Positions 53,549 to 64,000 of a stretch of 64,000 nt of DNA are shown here, piece after piece. The DNA comes from Sordariomycetes sp. S80-01Y (lineage: Eukaryota; Ascomycota; Sordariomycetes). Position numbers and translations under genes: made by a program. Location of the stretch: assembly GCA_037042185.1 (NCBI GenBank), contig JAXQJY010000032.1:2232001-2296000 (forward strand), in the 5' to 3' direction. Below the pieces are notes generated by a model. That model saw only the letters and a list, made by a program, of their open reading frames with translations, had not been told where the DNA came from and searched no databases. Position 1 is the stretch's first letter. Every line of letters begins with the position of its first letter.

Positions 53549-54789
53549 TTATCTCATCTCCGCCCTGTTCGTGTCACTTCCCAGAGGCGCAATTGTCTGC
53601 AGCTCACTGGCCGGGCTCTGACTCTGGTCATGAAACGAAGTATGCCCCTGGCTTCCCACCGCTCCTGGGCTGGGAGTAGTATGCGGCGGCAGGGAACTAG
53701 GCTGATAGACAACACCGCCGTACCCGCCATGCTGTCCCGGTTGTGGCGCATACCATGGTTGGTTTTGAGGAGGATATCCCTGACTCATCCTTGGATCGAA
53801 TGGCGGAGGGCCCTGGAAGCCAGCTGCCATGCCAGGATGCATCGTCCCTGGCGTTGAAGGCGACTGAGTTTTGGGGGGAAGAGCCTGCACGGTCTGAACA
53901 GAAGGACTCGCGTTATGCGATGCCTTGTTCTTCCGCTTTTGTCGTATGAGCAGAAAGGCCGCAAGTCCCACCAGCCCAAGAGCTGCAACGCCTCCGACCG
54001 CACCGCCAGCTATGGCTCCAACATTGGTACCGCCTCCGCCACCGCCGCTTCCTCCCGTCTCTGTTGGTCCCGGGCTGTCTGTTTCTGTACGTGGCTGTGT
54101 GATCGTTTCTGACCCTGTTCCGGTTCCAGGCTCAGTGTCAGTAGCGCCAGGTGTATATTCGCTAGGGTCATAGCCCAGGAGGACACCCGACCCGGCCCTT
54201 GGAGAGCATTCGAAGAAGGTGTATGCGTCTGTTGTGCCAGTTGATGACATTGTCCAGGTATAACATGATGGATTTATTGTGTCAACGCTGCAATGCGATC
54301 AGCTCATGGGCATAATCCGTAATGGAAAGATTGCCTTACCAGCACAGCGTGTGATAATCATCGGGGAGGTCGCACTCTCCATCCTGGACAGCATTGTAGT
54401 CCAAGCATGTCGTTTTCACAATGTTGCAGTCGGAGATCGGATCACAGCAGCCAATGTAGTCGTCCGAGAAGGTGCACGTCGCGCTCGATTCAATGCAAGT
54501 GAAGGAGTCTAAGTGAAGCCTTAGTCACATGGCCCATCGATCTGGAAAGGCGAAGTCACTTACATCCATTTGAGGAGATGAACCCGCAAGTACCATCGCC
54601 CATGGTATAGTCTTCTTGCCGCGGTAAGACTTGCATTCTACCGAACAGGGCTTTAGGGGCCTGGGTTGGCCGCGGAGACCATCCCTGAGCAAGCTGCTCC
54701 TCGATGTCCGGTGCTCCGGTCTCGAGGGCTGGCTGCCAGGCCGCGGCTGATGCGCCAGAGGCGATCAGCAGCATCGTTCTCCAACTCAT
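53549..54789 (-). CDS. Secreted-type single-pass surface protein with Cys-rich ectodomain
   Basis: Three exons on the minus strand: 54789..54564, 54508..54340 and 54287..53549, together 377 aa. It starts with a signal peptide (MSWRTMLLIASGASAAAW). The ectodomain is Cys-rich: CGFISSNGYSFTC, SATCTFSDDYIGCCDPISDC, KTTCLDYNAVQDGEC, HTLCCVDTINPSC and FFECSPRAG. A Gly/Thr/Pro stalk leads into one membrane span (GAIAGGAVGGVAALGLVGLA, then AFLLIRQKRK) and a Pro/Gly/Gln-rich cytoplasmic tail. The order matches fungal wall-stress or receptor-like proteins of unknown ligand. Both introns lie within the Cys-rich region and all junctions keep frame. It resembles the 41-42 kb surface protein in layout but not clearly in sequence. 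Confidence 0.85.
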
Positions 54790-55631
54790 TATGTGATTTT
54801 CGGGCGCCTATGCACGGAGTTCTCTGAAGTTTCTGTAGGTGCTTCTGAGCGCAACGACGAGCAGCGACCTAGAAAATGAAGGTATGCGCTCCGGACCAGT
54901 GTCACGATGGTCTAGGTTGAGTTTAGGAAATCCGCTTAAGGATCGCAACGCAGTTCCCAAGCACCCTTCTTAACACCCCCATTATCCAAGACATGCCCTC
55001 GGCGCGGAAGCAAGCATGGGATAGCTCTCAGATAGATTCCGCCCAGCTGCGCCCATCCGTGAGCTGTGGCGTTCGATCTGGCGTCTCATTCGCGATGGCG
55101 AAACTTGGCAATGGTCAGCTGAATGCGGGCCGTCGCTCGGACTTCTGCTTCGCGCGCACTGATGCATGACCAAGGCCCACCCGGACCTCATTAGGCGAGG
55201 CTGGGCTGAGTTGTTCAGCTTCTTTGAGGAGGTAATAGTCTTGGCTGTTTGGTGAGGCTACAGACACAGAGGTTCCGAATTCCGCACTGCAGCAATAATT
55301 GGTCAAGTAACGCATACGGGGCCAAGACGATGTTCTCCAAAGGCCGTGTCTATGTAACAGAGGCTTCAGAGGTTTTGCGGGCGGGGTTGACTTAATTCTG
55401 CCTTTAGAACATGTATAGGCGACCGAGTTCTTCACTGGCACACTCGAAATGCCCATGGAGGAGGTTGGCGCTAAACCTGTTTGGGTGCAATCCACAAGTG
55501 CTCTCAGGCCTTGCTGTGGTGGTCCATCTCGAGATGGGAATTTGACCCTTACAACCTGCATCATCGCAGCTTAATTTCATTTTGGATTTCACGACTCAGA
55601 AAAGACGGAATCACTCGGGTCTCACATAAAG
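54790..55631. promoter_or_regulatory. Divergent promoter of surface protein and oligoribonuclease
   Basis: 842 bp between head-to-head start codons. Short open frames on the minus strand have no recognised content. Confidence 0.4.
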
Positions 55632-56310
55632 ATGTCAACGAAAGCACAACAAAAGGCCGCAGCCGAGGCGAACAGAACCACACGTGGCGTGACCGACGAC
55701 CCTCTGGTATGGATAGACTGTGAGGTGAGTAAGCTCCGCCCAACAAGGCGACGATATTAAGCTGGGGTAGATGACGGGGCTGGACCCGGATAAGGAGGAG
55801 ATCATCGAAATCTACTGCCTCATCACAACCGGAAACCTAGAGTTCATTGACGAAGAGGGCTACCACGCCATCGTTCACCTCCCCAAGGAGCGAATGGACC
55901 AGATGGACGACTGGTGCACCAAGACGCACGGCGAGTCCGGCCTCACGCAGGCTGTCCTTGACTCTACCACAACGCCGCAGCAAGCAGCGGACGGCTTGTA
56001 CGACTACATCACCAAGTTCATCCCTCAGAAGCGCAAGGGTATCCTCGCGGGCAACAGCATCCACGCCGACAGGACGTTCCTCAGAAAGGAGCCGTACAAC
56101 AAGGCGCTGGATCACTTGCACTACCGACTGCTCGACGTCACGACTATCAAGGAGGCCGCAAGGCGGTGGGCTTCGGTGGCTGTGATCAAGAAAGTACCCA
56201 ACAAGAAGGGGACGCACAAGGCGAGAGACGACATTCTGGAGAGCATTGAGGAGGCCAAGTATTATCGTGAAGCTATTTTTGGAAAGACGGTGGAACAGCC
56301 ATCGCAGTGA
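55632..56310 (+). CDS. Oligoribonuclease (DEDDh 3'-5' exonuclease, REX2/Orn)
   Basis: Two exons: 55632..55724 and 55771..56310, together 210 aa. Degrades short RNA oligonucleotides, mitochondrial and/or cytosolic in fungi. Acidic residues of the DEDDh site are visible: D29 and E31 in VWIDCEMTGLD, D131 in GNSIHADRTF, and H180 with D184/D185 in KGTHKARDDI. Family blocks RLLDVTTIKEAARRW and EESIEEAKYYRE-like ending are present. The intron falls inside the first catalytic motif, between WIDCE and MTGLD. The N-terminal 22 residues are basic and acid-poor to about residue 20, so organelle targeting is possible but not strong. Tandem with phosphoglucomutase, 415 bp apart. Confidence 0.93.
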
Positions 56311-56725
56311 GGGGTTGAAGACTCGATTTTGACACCAGATAATTCTCGAAATTTCATCACGTACCGCGGCCTACCTATATGGTAGACAACAACAGCCTTC
56401 AACACGGTGATCGCCATCTTCTGGGGCGAGACCAGAATTTATTTGCTGGGCAAACGCACGTTCGCCCACCAACAACTTTGACCGGCTGCATCCGGTGGCT
56501 TACCGGCACTGTCCTCGCCCTGCGCCAGCAGGGGGAGCTCACAGTGTCGAGAGTGCGCGTCTACCCCTCCATTTCACCCCACCAAAGCTCCTCGAGCTCC
56601 CCTCCCCCTCGCCCCTCACGTCATTCCCAGTAATTCTTCTTGCCCCTTTACTCTCTGGACGCTCCAGGACGAAATCAATTGCACTCTCACCCTCAGATCC
56701 TCTCCCTCCTCGCTCAACCGCAATC
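56311..56725. promoter_or_regulatory. Phosphoglucomutase promoter and leader
   Basis: 415 bp. The last 170 bp are strongly pyrimidine-rich on the plus strand (CTCCCCTCCCCC-type runs), as in highly expressed fungal housekeeping promoters. Confidence 0.45.
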
Positions 56726-58594
56726 ATGGCCGACATCAAGACTGTCGAATTCGAGCCATTCCAAGACCAGAAGCCGGGAACGTGCGTTTGTCCAGACCCC
56801 TCCACTGCCACATCCTCGACCAGACAACTGACCTCGCTCTGCTCCGAACAGCTCCGGTCTTCGCAAGAAGGTCGTCGTCTTCCAAAAGCCAAACTACAGC
56901 GAATCTTTCGTCACGAGCATCCTGCTCTCCATCCCCGAAGGCGCCGAAGGTACGAATGTTGCGAGGATGCCGGGCACTTGGTGCTTCAGGGGTGGGAAAC
57001 ACGCGTTCTTTGCTAACTGGCGGGGACAGGCTCATTTCTCGTTATTGGCGGTGATGGCCGGTACTACAACCCTGAGGTCATCCAGCTGATTGCCAAGATC
57101 GGTGCTGCTTACGGTGTCAAGAAGTTGTTGATCGGGCAGAATGGTATTCTGTCTACTCCTGCGGCTTCGCATGTCATTCGACTGCGCAAGGCCACAGGTG
57201 GTATCCTCTTGACGGCTAGCCACAACCCCGGCGGTACGTCCTATCCTGTTGATTCATGTCTAAGAATGCGTCTAACCGTCTTGATAGGCCCCAAGAATGA
57301 CTTTGGCATCAAATACAACCTCGCCAACGGCGGTCCCGCGCCTGAATCGGTGACCAACAAGATCTACGAGACCTCCAAGACCCTCACTTCCTACAAGATT
57401 GCCAACCTCCCCGATATCGACATCTCCACCATCGGTACCAAAACCTACGGCTCCCTCGAGGTCGAGATCATCGACAGCACCAAGGACTACGTCGACATGC
57501 TCAAGGACATCTTTGACTTTGACCTCATCAAGAAGTTCTTCAGCATCCACCCCGACTTCAAGGTGCTCTTTGACGGTCTGCACGGCGTCACTGGCCCGTA
57601 CGGTAAGGCCATCTTTGAGAAGGAGCTCGGTCTCTCTGGTGCTACGCAGAACTGCGAGCCTAGCCCAGACTTCAATGGAGGTCACCCAGACCCTAACCTT
57701 ACCTACGCCCATTCTCTGGTCGAGGTCGTCGACAAGAACAACATTCCCTTCGGCGCTGCCTCTGACGGTGATGGCGACCGCAACATGATCTACGGCGCCA
57801 ATGCCTTCGTTTCCCCCGGTGACTCCCTCGCTATCATTGCCCACTACGCCCATCTCATTCCCTACTTCAAGAAGAACGGTGTCAATGGTCTTGCCCGCTC
57901 GATGCCCACGTCTGGCGCCGTTGACCTCGTCGGCAAGGCCCAGGGCCTCGACACCTACGAGGTCCCCACGGGATGGAAATTCTTCTGCGCACTTTTCGAC
58001 GCCAAGAAGCTCTCCATTTGTGGCGAGGAGTCTTTCGGTACCGGATCTGACCACATTCGTGAAAAGGACGGTCTTTGGGCTGTCGTTGCATGGCTCAACA
58101 TCATTGCTGGTATTGGAGCTGCCAACCCCGACGTCAAGCCCTCCATCAGTGAGATTCAGAAGGAGTTCTGGACCAAGTACGGCCGTACCTTCTTCACTCG
58201 TTACGACTACGAGGATGTCGACTCTGACGGTGCCAACAAGGTCGTTGGCGAGCTGAAGAACCTGGTTGCCGACTCTAGCTTCATTGGCAGCAAGATCCAG
58301 GGGCGAACCGTCACTGATGCCGGTAACTTTTCTTACACTGACCTCGACGGGTCCGTATCCTCCAACCAGGGTCTGTACGCCAAGTTCGACTCTGGCAGCC
58401 GCATCGTCGTTCGTCTGTCGGGCACCGGCTCCTCTGGCGCCACCATCCGTCTCTACATTGAGCAGCACAGCAGCGACCCCTCCACGTACCAGATGGATGC
58501 TCAGGACTTCCTCAAGGCCGAGGTCAAGTTCGCCACCGAGCTTCTCAAGTTCAAGGAGCACGTTGGTCGGGACGAGCCTGACGTCAAGACCTAA
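56726..58594 (+). CDS. PGM2: Phosphoglucomutase
   Basis: Four exons: 56726..56781, 56852..56949, 57030..57233 and 57288..58594, together 554 aa, standard length. Interconverts glucose-1- and glucose-6-phosphate; cytosolic. The phosphoserine loop TASHNPGG is at residues 113-120, the metal-binding loop DGDGDRN near 280, the sugar-binding loop GEESFGTGSDH near 373 and the phosphate-binding end RLSGTGSSGATIRLYIEQ near 500. The third intron (57234-57287) splits the Gly codon at the end of the phosphoserine loop. Donors are GTGCGT, GTACGA and GTACGT, and all junctions keep frame. No missing residue seen. Confidence 0.97.
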
Positions 58595-59040
58595 AGGACG
58601 AATGCTGTTATGTACAGGGTGTTAATGGCGGATGATTCGTTTCGAGAGCAAGGATTCAGGGGCAAACAAACAAACAGATAACGAGCGCTTGTTTTAGCAA
58701 AGCAATAACTACCATCATCGTACATGATCTTTGCCGCTCTTGTGTTCAAAACAAAGTTCAGTACAGCAATTTCAAATACCAAACCAAAGTTATTATTCCC
58801 GTGCTGGGTATGTCCCGCATTCTGTTGCACCGTGCCTTTTCGTCGTAAAGTCATAAGAGAGGAGATCGTAATTCGTTGCATGTCGTCGGATTCATAATCA
58901 ATCGTAGGTCATCGTCAATGATAGCTCGCCAGTGCCCTCGACGTAGTTCTCTCTGTCCATGCACACGCAGGACATATGAAAAGTCTCGAGTCCCCGAAGA
59001 GTGTTCTCGCCAATCTCGCGGCTATTATGTGTAAATCTCG
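58595..59040. other. Intergenic, convergent 3' ends
   Basis: 446 bp between the phosphoglucomutase stop and the stop of the nine-exon gene; A/T-rich in its first half. Confidence 0.5.
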
Positions 59041-60956
59041 TTACTGTCGGCCAGCCAACTGAGGCGTCTTAGGTCGTTTAGGGATCGACTGGAGAGGGAA
59101 CAGGTCCTTGAAGCTCGCGCAGGCTATGAAACCAAGTCAGCCATGTACAGTCACGGCCGCCGGGGTCGCGCACCTTCTTCTGTCATAAAGTGAATTTCAA
59201 ACATTTTGCCAGGCCCCTTTCTCATATTTTCCTCGTTGTATTCCTGGCAGAAGATGTAGAGTTGAAGGTCCTGGAGGCGGACTTTCTTACGACCCAGAGG
59301 GACGATCCACGAAGGCGAGGACGCCTGGTGGGTCACTGGAAGGGATGATTAGTCGAGCTGGTGTGGAACGAAGGACACTGATGGCAAAGGGGGTTTCAAG
59401 GAGGGGGGTTTCAAAATGAGGAGCGGGCAACCTACCAAAAGCCGTCCAGATAGGACATCGCTTGAGCTCGCCACTCCAAGCTGCGGCGAGAAGTCGTACA
59501 GCGCCCGTCATTGCGTCTTTGTAGACAATCAAGGAGTGCCAGAAGCCATCGTCATTGATTCTCCTTCCAGGTCATTGGTCAAAAATTCAGGTCATGGAAA
59601 GGAAAAAGCTTACGCTTGGAAGAGCCTCTTCTCCCCAACAGGAGTCCAGGAGTCAGGGTCCACTGACACACATCGCTTGTCACGGACCTTCAGTACTAAC
59701 ACGCAGCAGTAGGCCAAAGTAAGCTCTTCAAACAATGTCAGACAGTCAAGTATGGCGGGCGGGGCATCTCAGGTTACGCACCTTCATAGGTAATGAAGTT
59801 CAGGGCTGCCCAGAGCTTGGGGCCGCCTGCGGATCTACTCCATCGCATAAGCTGGAGAATGGGACCATCCCGAACGAGGCTAATTTCGTGGACACCGCGT
59901 GATGAGAACCAAAAGTCCCCCGTGTCAGTCTTGGTCGACCTGAGAAGAAGGTAGGGGCCATTCTTGCTTTCGTATGCCGTGAGGCTGATTCCGTTGTTGT
60001 TGAAGTTACTAAAGCGGTCAGTGTTTTCGACGCCGAGGACATGTGCAGGATGACTGACCGTCGAAACAATATCGTAGAGTCTTTCGGCATTGAAGCCTGG
60101 CCCCAAAGCTGGAGTGAGCCGGAGACGATGGACCTGATGAAGCGTCAGCATCACGGGTTAAACTCAAAATGCCGTCAGACTCACTGGAACTGCTTCTTAA
60201 ACACTGTTCGAGACGACAGAGGCGTTGTAAATATTTCACTAGCCCAATGCTGGTTCTGCGGATGGCAAGTTAGTCCAAGATAGTCTCAAACAGAGAATGG
60301 TTTACAGACGGGGTCTGAGTCGAACGCGAGATAGTTGGAACGCATCACAGGTCCAACACGCTCAGGGGGCGGAGGCAAGCCCCTGTCCTCTCGTAGCTGC
60401 ATTATTCTTATTCTCGCGGCTTCCAGGCCGTTGAGATCAAACAAGGGAGACCTTGCAACATGGTCAGTGCGGGAGGGAAAGGACACTCTCTTGCGCACAC
60501 ATACCTGATGAGGACGTCGCGCAGTGATGTCAGGAAGTATTTGTATACAGAGAAACGTTCTGCCAGCTCCATGCCATCCGCCTCCTCCTTCATCTCATGG
60601 TACATTGTCCGCCATCGGTTCTTCTTCGTCATTGACCTATCTTCGATGTAGCTCTGAATATCCCGCAAGGTACGGCTTATGCACGGCAGTACGATGTTGA
60701 GGTGGTTCAATACTATTGGGATGCGATCTTGGTGGATCTGAGAGTAGTCGGCGAGCTCCCGGAGAAACCGTGCCGTCAGGTGCATCTCTTTGACGATAAT
60801 CGACAGGTGCCCAAGGCCGGACTCGCTGAGACTGTAGCCGAGCCCCTCCAGTTGCAGAGCCACCAAGTCAGTTCTTTGTGCTTCCAGTGCGCATCCGCTC
60901 AAGAGCTTGATGTCGAAGCTCGCAGCCTCGAGGTCAGGTCTGGGGACGAGCTCCAT
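59041..60956 (-). CDS. Fungal-specific protein of unknown function, nine exons
   Basis: Nine exons on the minus strand: 60956..60505, 60451..60310, 60255..60185, 60133..60059, 60008..59782, 59725..59614, 59563..59436, 59335..59174 and 59123..59041, together 483 aa. The first 150 residues are helical (ASFDIKLLSGCALEAQRTDL, LADYSQIHQDRIPIVLNHLN), like N-terminal regions of other fungal-specific proteins. The rest is a mixed domain with NNNGISLTAYESKNGPYLLL, ARINDDGFWHSLIVYKDA and RLLAAAWSGELKRCPIWTAF. No enzyme motif, signal or membrane segment seen. Eight introns in 1.5 kb of coding sequence is the highest density here. Frame is kept at every junction, although the donor GTCTGT at 60309 is weak, so exons 2-4 are the least certain. 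Confidence 0.75.
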
Positions 60957-62620
60957 AGAGACGGTATCCTACAAGCTCATGTTCGAGAGGCGGGTCCGTA
61001 CCAGTTGGCAAACAGCTTGAGAGAGGCTTTTGAGGCTGGAGATGTCTGAAGGGAGGGCAAGAGACTTCTTGGGAGCAGACAAGAGCATGCAGAAAATGGG
61101 CTGGAGTGTCGTCTGCTTGCTCACCTCAACTGCGCGAGTGCCCTCTGATAGAAGTGTCCCACGGTAGCATGATCTCAGATAAACTGGAGCAGTAGTTTCC
61201 TCTGATATCGAGACCAGTGTCAAGCATAGGTATCTGCGGGGAGGTGAAAGGTCGACGCTGTCCCGAAGGCGAAGATGGAAGACAGAAGCGGAGTGCAGAC
61301 GGGCTCCGGGAGTAATTTAAAGCCCACTCAACACCGCTTGCATGTGGCAGCTGGTGCAAGCAGATGCATTCAGAGGGCCTCATCAAAGAGTTTCCCAGAG
61401 AACCAGAGGGTTGGGCAGCGACGGGAGGGTTAATGGCCCCGATGCATGTCAGCTTCTCCCGCTACAGCACCGACACACGGCGTACCAGCACGCAAGCACC
61501 CATTCTCAACCCACGATGGAAAACCCTCAGATCGGCTCATGACACCAGCCTGCGTCTCGCCATGCTGTCACGGCCTCGATATCTAGTGTCTGGTGCCCAT
61601 CGGCATTTGCCCGCTGGATAGCGGCGCGACGCAGCTCGACGCGGAAGGCCGCTCAGCAGCTGCCACGAAAGCATGCGCTCACCCACACTTACGATGTCGA
61701 TATGGGCTTCCGGCGGGACGCAGAGTCGTAGTTGGTTGGGGTTGCGGGACTTGCATGAGTCGGGATGCACCTCGAAACGACCTATGGTGGAGGGCGGAGG
61801 TCGTGCAGCTGAGCTGCGTAGGGGCCAAACACGGGGAAGGCCAGGCTCCTCATGCTACGTGCTGGTGTTAAGGGAGGTGACCGAGTCGAGCGTCAGATCG
61901 TGCATGAGCTGCTCGTTGAGACAGACTCTGGCGCACGAGTGAGTTTGGAGCATTTGCGACAGCCGAACTCAAAATTGCAGCCGCAGTGTAGCTGTTCGAG
62001 CGTGATGGTCTTTTAGGCAGAGCGTCGGCAACGTTCGATTCCCAAGGCCGTGAGCATGTGCAATCGAGGACCTGCGTTGAATAAAGGTGGTGTTGGTTGA
62101 AGTTCAAGGAAATGAAAGCTTGGGTTCTTGCGAATGTGAAGGAGAAGTCGACTCCAAGTCGTGGTGAGTCACGGAAGGCGCAGCGTCCGAATTCAGCTTC
62201 CATGTCCCCAACCAGAGTGCCGCCAGCCTGAGGCCAGTAAGCATTGTGCGGGCGATCACGTACTCCGTATAGCTGTGGGTGAGAGACGCGAATGGTTGCC
62301 GGCACTGAGCACGAGCGGTCGGAATTTATCAAATCAATTCATAGTTACTGTCGAGGGTGCGCAGTCAGACCGCCAACAAGCTTCGTCATCGTCGTCGTCA
62401 AGCTTTGCCTGTGAACTCATTTGCCTGTTGTCATTGAACTGCCTGCGAAACCGAGAATGTGTTAACCCTGCGCATCCCATCCCTTGCCATCATACAACAC
62501 CGCCGACCAAAATTACAAAGCAAAAGACCGTGCTGTACGAGTTGCCGACAGCCATCGATAGATGAGCCGTGTCCCGAGCACAGCCTGCACCATCTTTAAG
62601 TGTAGCGACTCCCGAAGCGC
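60957..62620. other. Gene-poor region, 1.7 kb
   Basis: No supported gene. A minus-strand open stretch at 62332-61868 has no recognised motif. A tRNA B-box-like GTTCGATTCC at about 62031-62040 lacks a matching acceptor stem. Confidence 0.45.
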
Positions 62621-63031
62621 TTAGGAAGACTCCTCCTCATCCGCAGCCTAAGGGACATCGTTAGCTTGGCGATCCAGATATGTGACTTGGTCGTCATACG
62701 TTGTAGGCGGCCTTCTCGTCCTCGTATCGCTTCTTGTCGGCGGCAGCCTTGGCCTCGTAGGGGGCACGCTGCTTCTCGTTGAGAGCCTTCCAGCGCTCAC
62801 CGAGGAGCTTGCCGACCTGGCCGAAGGAAATGCCAGGGTTCTCCTCGCGCACATTCTCGCGCTGCTCGTTGGCGAAGAACATGTAGGCAGAGAGACCACG
62901 CTTGGGAGCGTTGGGGTCTGGCATCCGTGTCAGTTGGTTGAGATGGAATGCCACGATGCTGAGAACTCACCCTTCTTGCCCCTTCTCTTGACCTCCTTTC
63001 CACCGCGCTTGGTTGTAGCAGCCTTAGGCAT
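62621..63031 (-). CDS. NHP6: Non-histone chromosomal protein 6 (HMG-box)
   Basis: Three exons on the minus strand: 63031..62971, 62917..62700 and 62647..62621, together 101 aa. Single HMG-box DNA-bending protein that cooperates with FACT and chromatin remodellers. The basic N-terminal arm ([20 protein letters not shown]) precedes the box, which runs from [20 protein letters not shown] through [20 protein letters not shown] to [12 protein letters not shown]; the tail is AADEEESS. The final exon has only nine codons including the stop and is needed to avoid ending at the GTATGA donor. Length and arrangement match other ascomycete Nhp6 proteins. Introns separate the arm, box and tail. Confidence 0.95.
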
Positions 63032-64000
63032 TTTGACGGAATGTAAGAAGCTGGACAAATCGAGGTTAGCACATGTATGCCTTGGGTAAAGAACGCGGCG
63101 CAAAATCGAATGGTGGAAAGCCAAGCGCATTTGATCGAACCACGGGGGCGGGCGGCGACCCGAGATGATGCGCGGTCGCAAATTCGTGACGCGACTAGAG
63201 CTAGGGCGACGCGCGACGAGTGGGGGAGCTACCACCGAGGCGTTGACGAAGCTCTAGCTGCGGTCGGGCGCAATTGCGATTGCGCCCGTCCCGATGGTGT
63301 TGGGGCGAGGCGAAGCTCAGAAAACGCGCGAATGAAGCTCCTTCCATACCTTGCAAGTGCTTTCACAGAGAGCGCAAGTCGTGGTGGTGCTCGTTCGCGG
63401 TTCTGAGCTACGAGTAGCCCTGTCAGTGGAGTGGCATCAAGATGCGCGATGGCCTTGAGCACGAGGTGAAGCGAGACTGAGGGCGCGCGATGCACTTGCG
63501 ATGGCAGCCCAAAACAGCTTCTGAAGCAGCCGACGATGGGTTTTGAAAGCCAAAAAAGATGTCGAAAGTGTCGCAAGACGTGAATTGAAGGGAAGGAGAG
63601 AAAGCACAGATAGTGACTTGTGTTTGGTGGTGATGCGCAGCAAATGGGATGTACTCACAGTTGTTTGCGTGTGTTGCGGTTGTGAGTGCGGACGCGATTT
63701 GTATGGGAGCAGAAGAGTGAGAGAGAGGGAGAGGCAGAGGCGGGCAGCTTTGGGGGGGAGAGGCCAAGGTGCCTTTTTACTGTGGGGGCTCCCGGATCAC
63801 CCAGCTCATCAATCAGCAACGCGTGTGAGGAAGGCACCTCCCGCCGGCAACAACAACACTCAGCGCTGCGCCTGCCACCGCCCTCACGGTGCTGCACCCA
63901 CTCACTCGCCTCTTTCAGACTGGGCAGTCACTGGCGCCTCCGGGACCTCTCACTGCCCTGGCGCTCACGCTCACACCCGCCCTCTCTCACACCGTACCTA
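63032..64000. other. Upstream region of NHP6, window end
   Basis: Nearly 1 kb reaching the window edge. On the NHP6 strand it is pyrimidine-rich around 63690-63770, consistent with a strong promoter or long leader. No gene recognised; a neighbouring gene may begin beyond the edge. Confidence 0.45.

Noticed and set aside
57272-58561. 429-codon antisense open frame over phosphoglucomutase
   Set aside because: Mirror of the strong codon bias of the sense gene; sequence has no recognisable domain.
62001-62060. tRNA-like B-box GTTCGATTCC
   Set aside because: No pairing acceptor stem, anticodon arm or terminator was found at the correct distances.
61868-62332. 154-codon open frame on the minus strand
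   Set aside because: No motif, atypical composition and no splice-supported extension; the G+C level makes long chance frames likely.

Overview
This window is nuclear DNA of a filamentous ascomycete (Pezizomycotina, most likely a Sordariomycete). The signs are GT-AG introns of about 45-80 bp with CTAAC/CTGAC branch sites close to the acceptor, a Zn2Cys6 regulator, RPS15 with a 15-nt first coding exon, alpha-tubulin starting MKGE, Dep1, Pta1/symplekin and She3-type proteins, and one C-to-T-decayed pseudogene of the kind repeat-induced point mutation leaves. All gene models were built by hand: each exon chain keeps frame across its GT-AG junctions and ends at a stop. No rRNA, CRISPR array, intact transposon or certain tRNA was seen.

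Left third (0-22 kb) is catabolic and accessory: a FAH-family hydrolase, an amino-acid permease, a fungal-specific protein of unknown function, a Zn2Cys6 regulator, two GFA-domain proteins, a decayed NmrA-like pseudogene, an SDR oxidoreductase, a dihydrodiol/xylose-dehydrogenase-like oxidoreductase, gentisate 1,2-dioxygenase, a sugar-type MFS transporter and a small conserved protein. Gentisate dioxygenase plus a FAH-family acylpyruvase could supply the first and last steps of gentisate breakdown to fumarate and pyruvate. Inverted repeats built on TTCCGA(G)/(C)TCGGAA lie upstream of FAH, of the Zn2Cys6 gene itself, of one GFA gene, and between the divergent gentisate dioxygenase and transporter. 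This suggests a dispersed regulon and is the most interesting signal in the window, although the spacing varies.

The middle (23-46 kb) is mostly housekeeping: a She3-family coiled-coil protein, symplekin/Pta1, a tiny COA3 gene with an 8-nt first exon, Dep1, an MDR oxidoreductase, Nop12, alpha-tubulin, GH53 endo-galactanase, a single-pass surface protein, RPS15, a SET-domain protein and a complex I 17.8-kDa-type subunit.

The right third (46-64 kb) has long gene-poor spacers and a small Cys-rich protein, a Nudix-like protein with a degenerate Nudix box, a Gfo/Idh/MocA oxidoreductase with a CX2CX6C insertion, a second sensor-like surface protein, oligoribonuclease, phosphoglucomutase, a nine-exon gene of unknown function and the HMG-box protein Nhp6.
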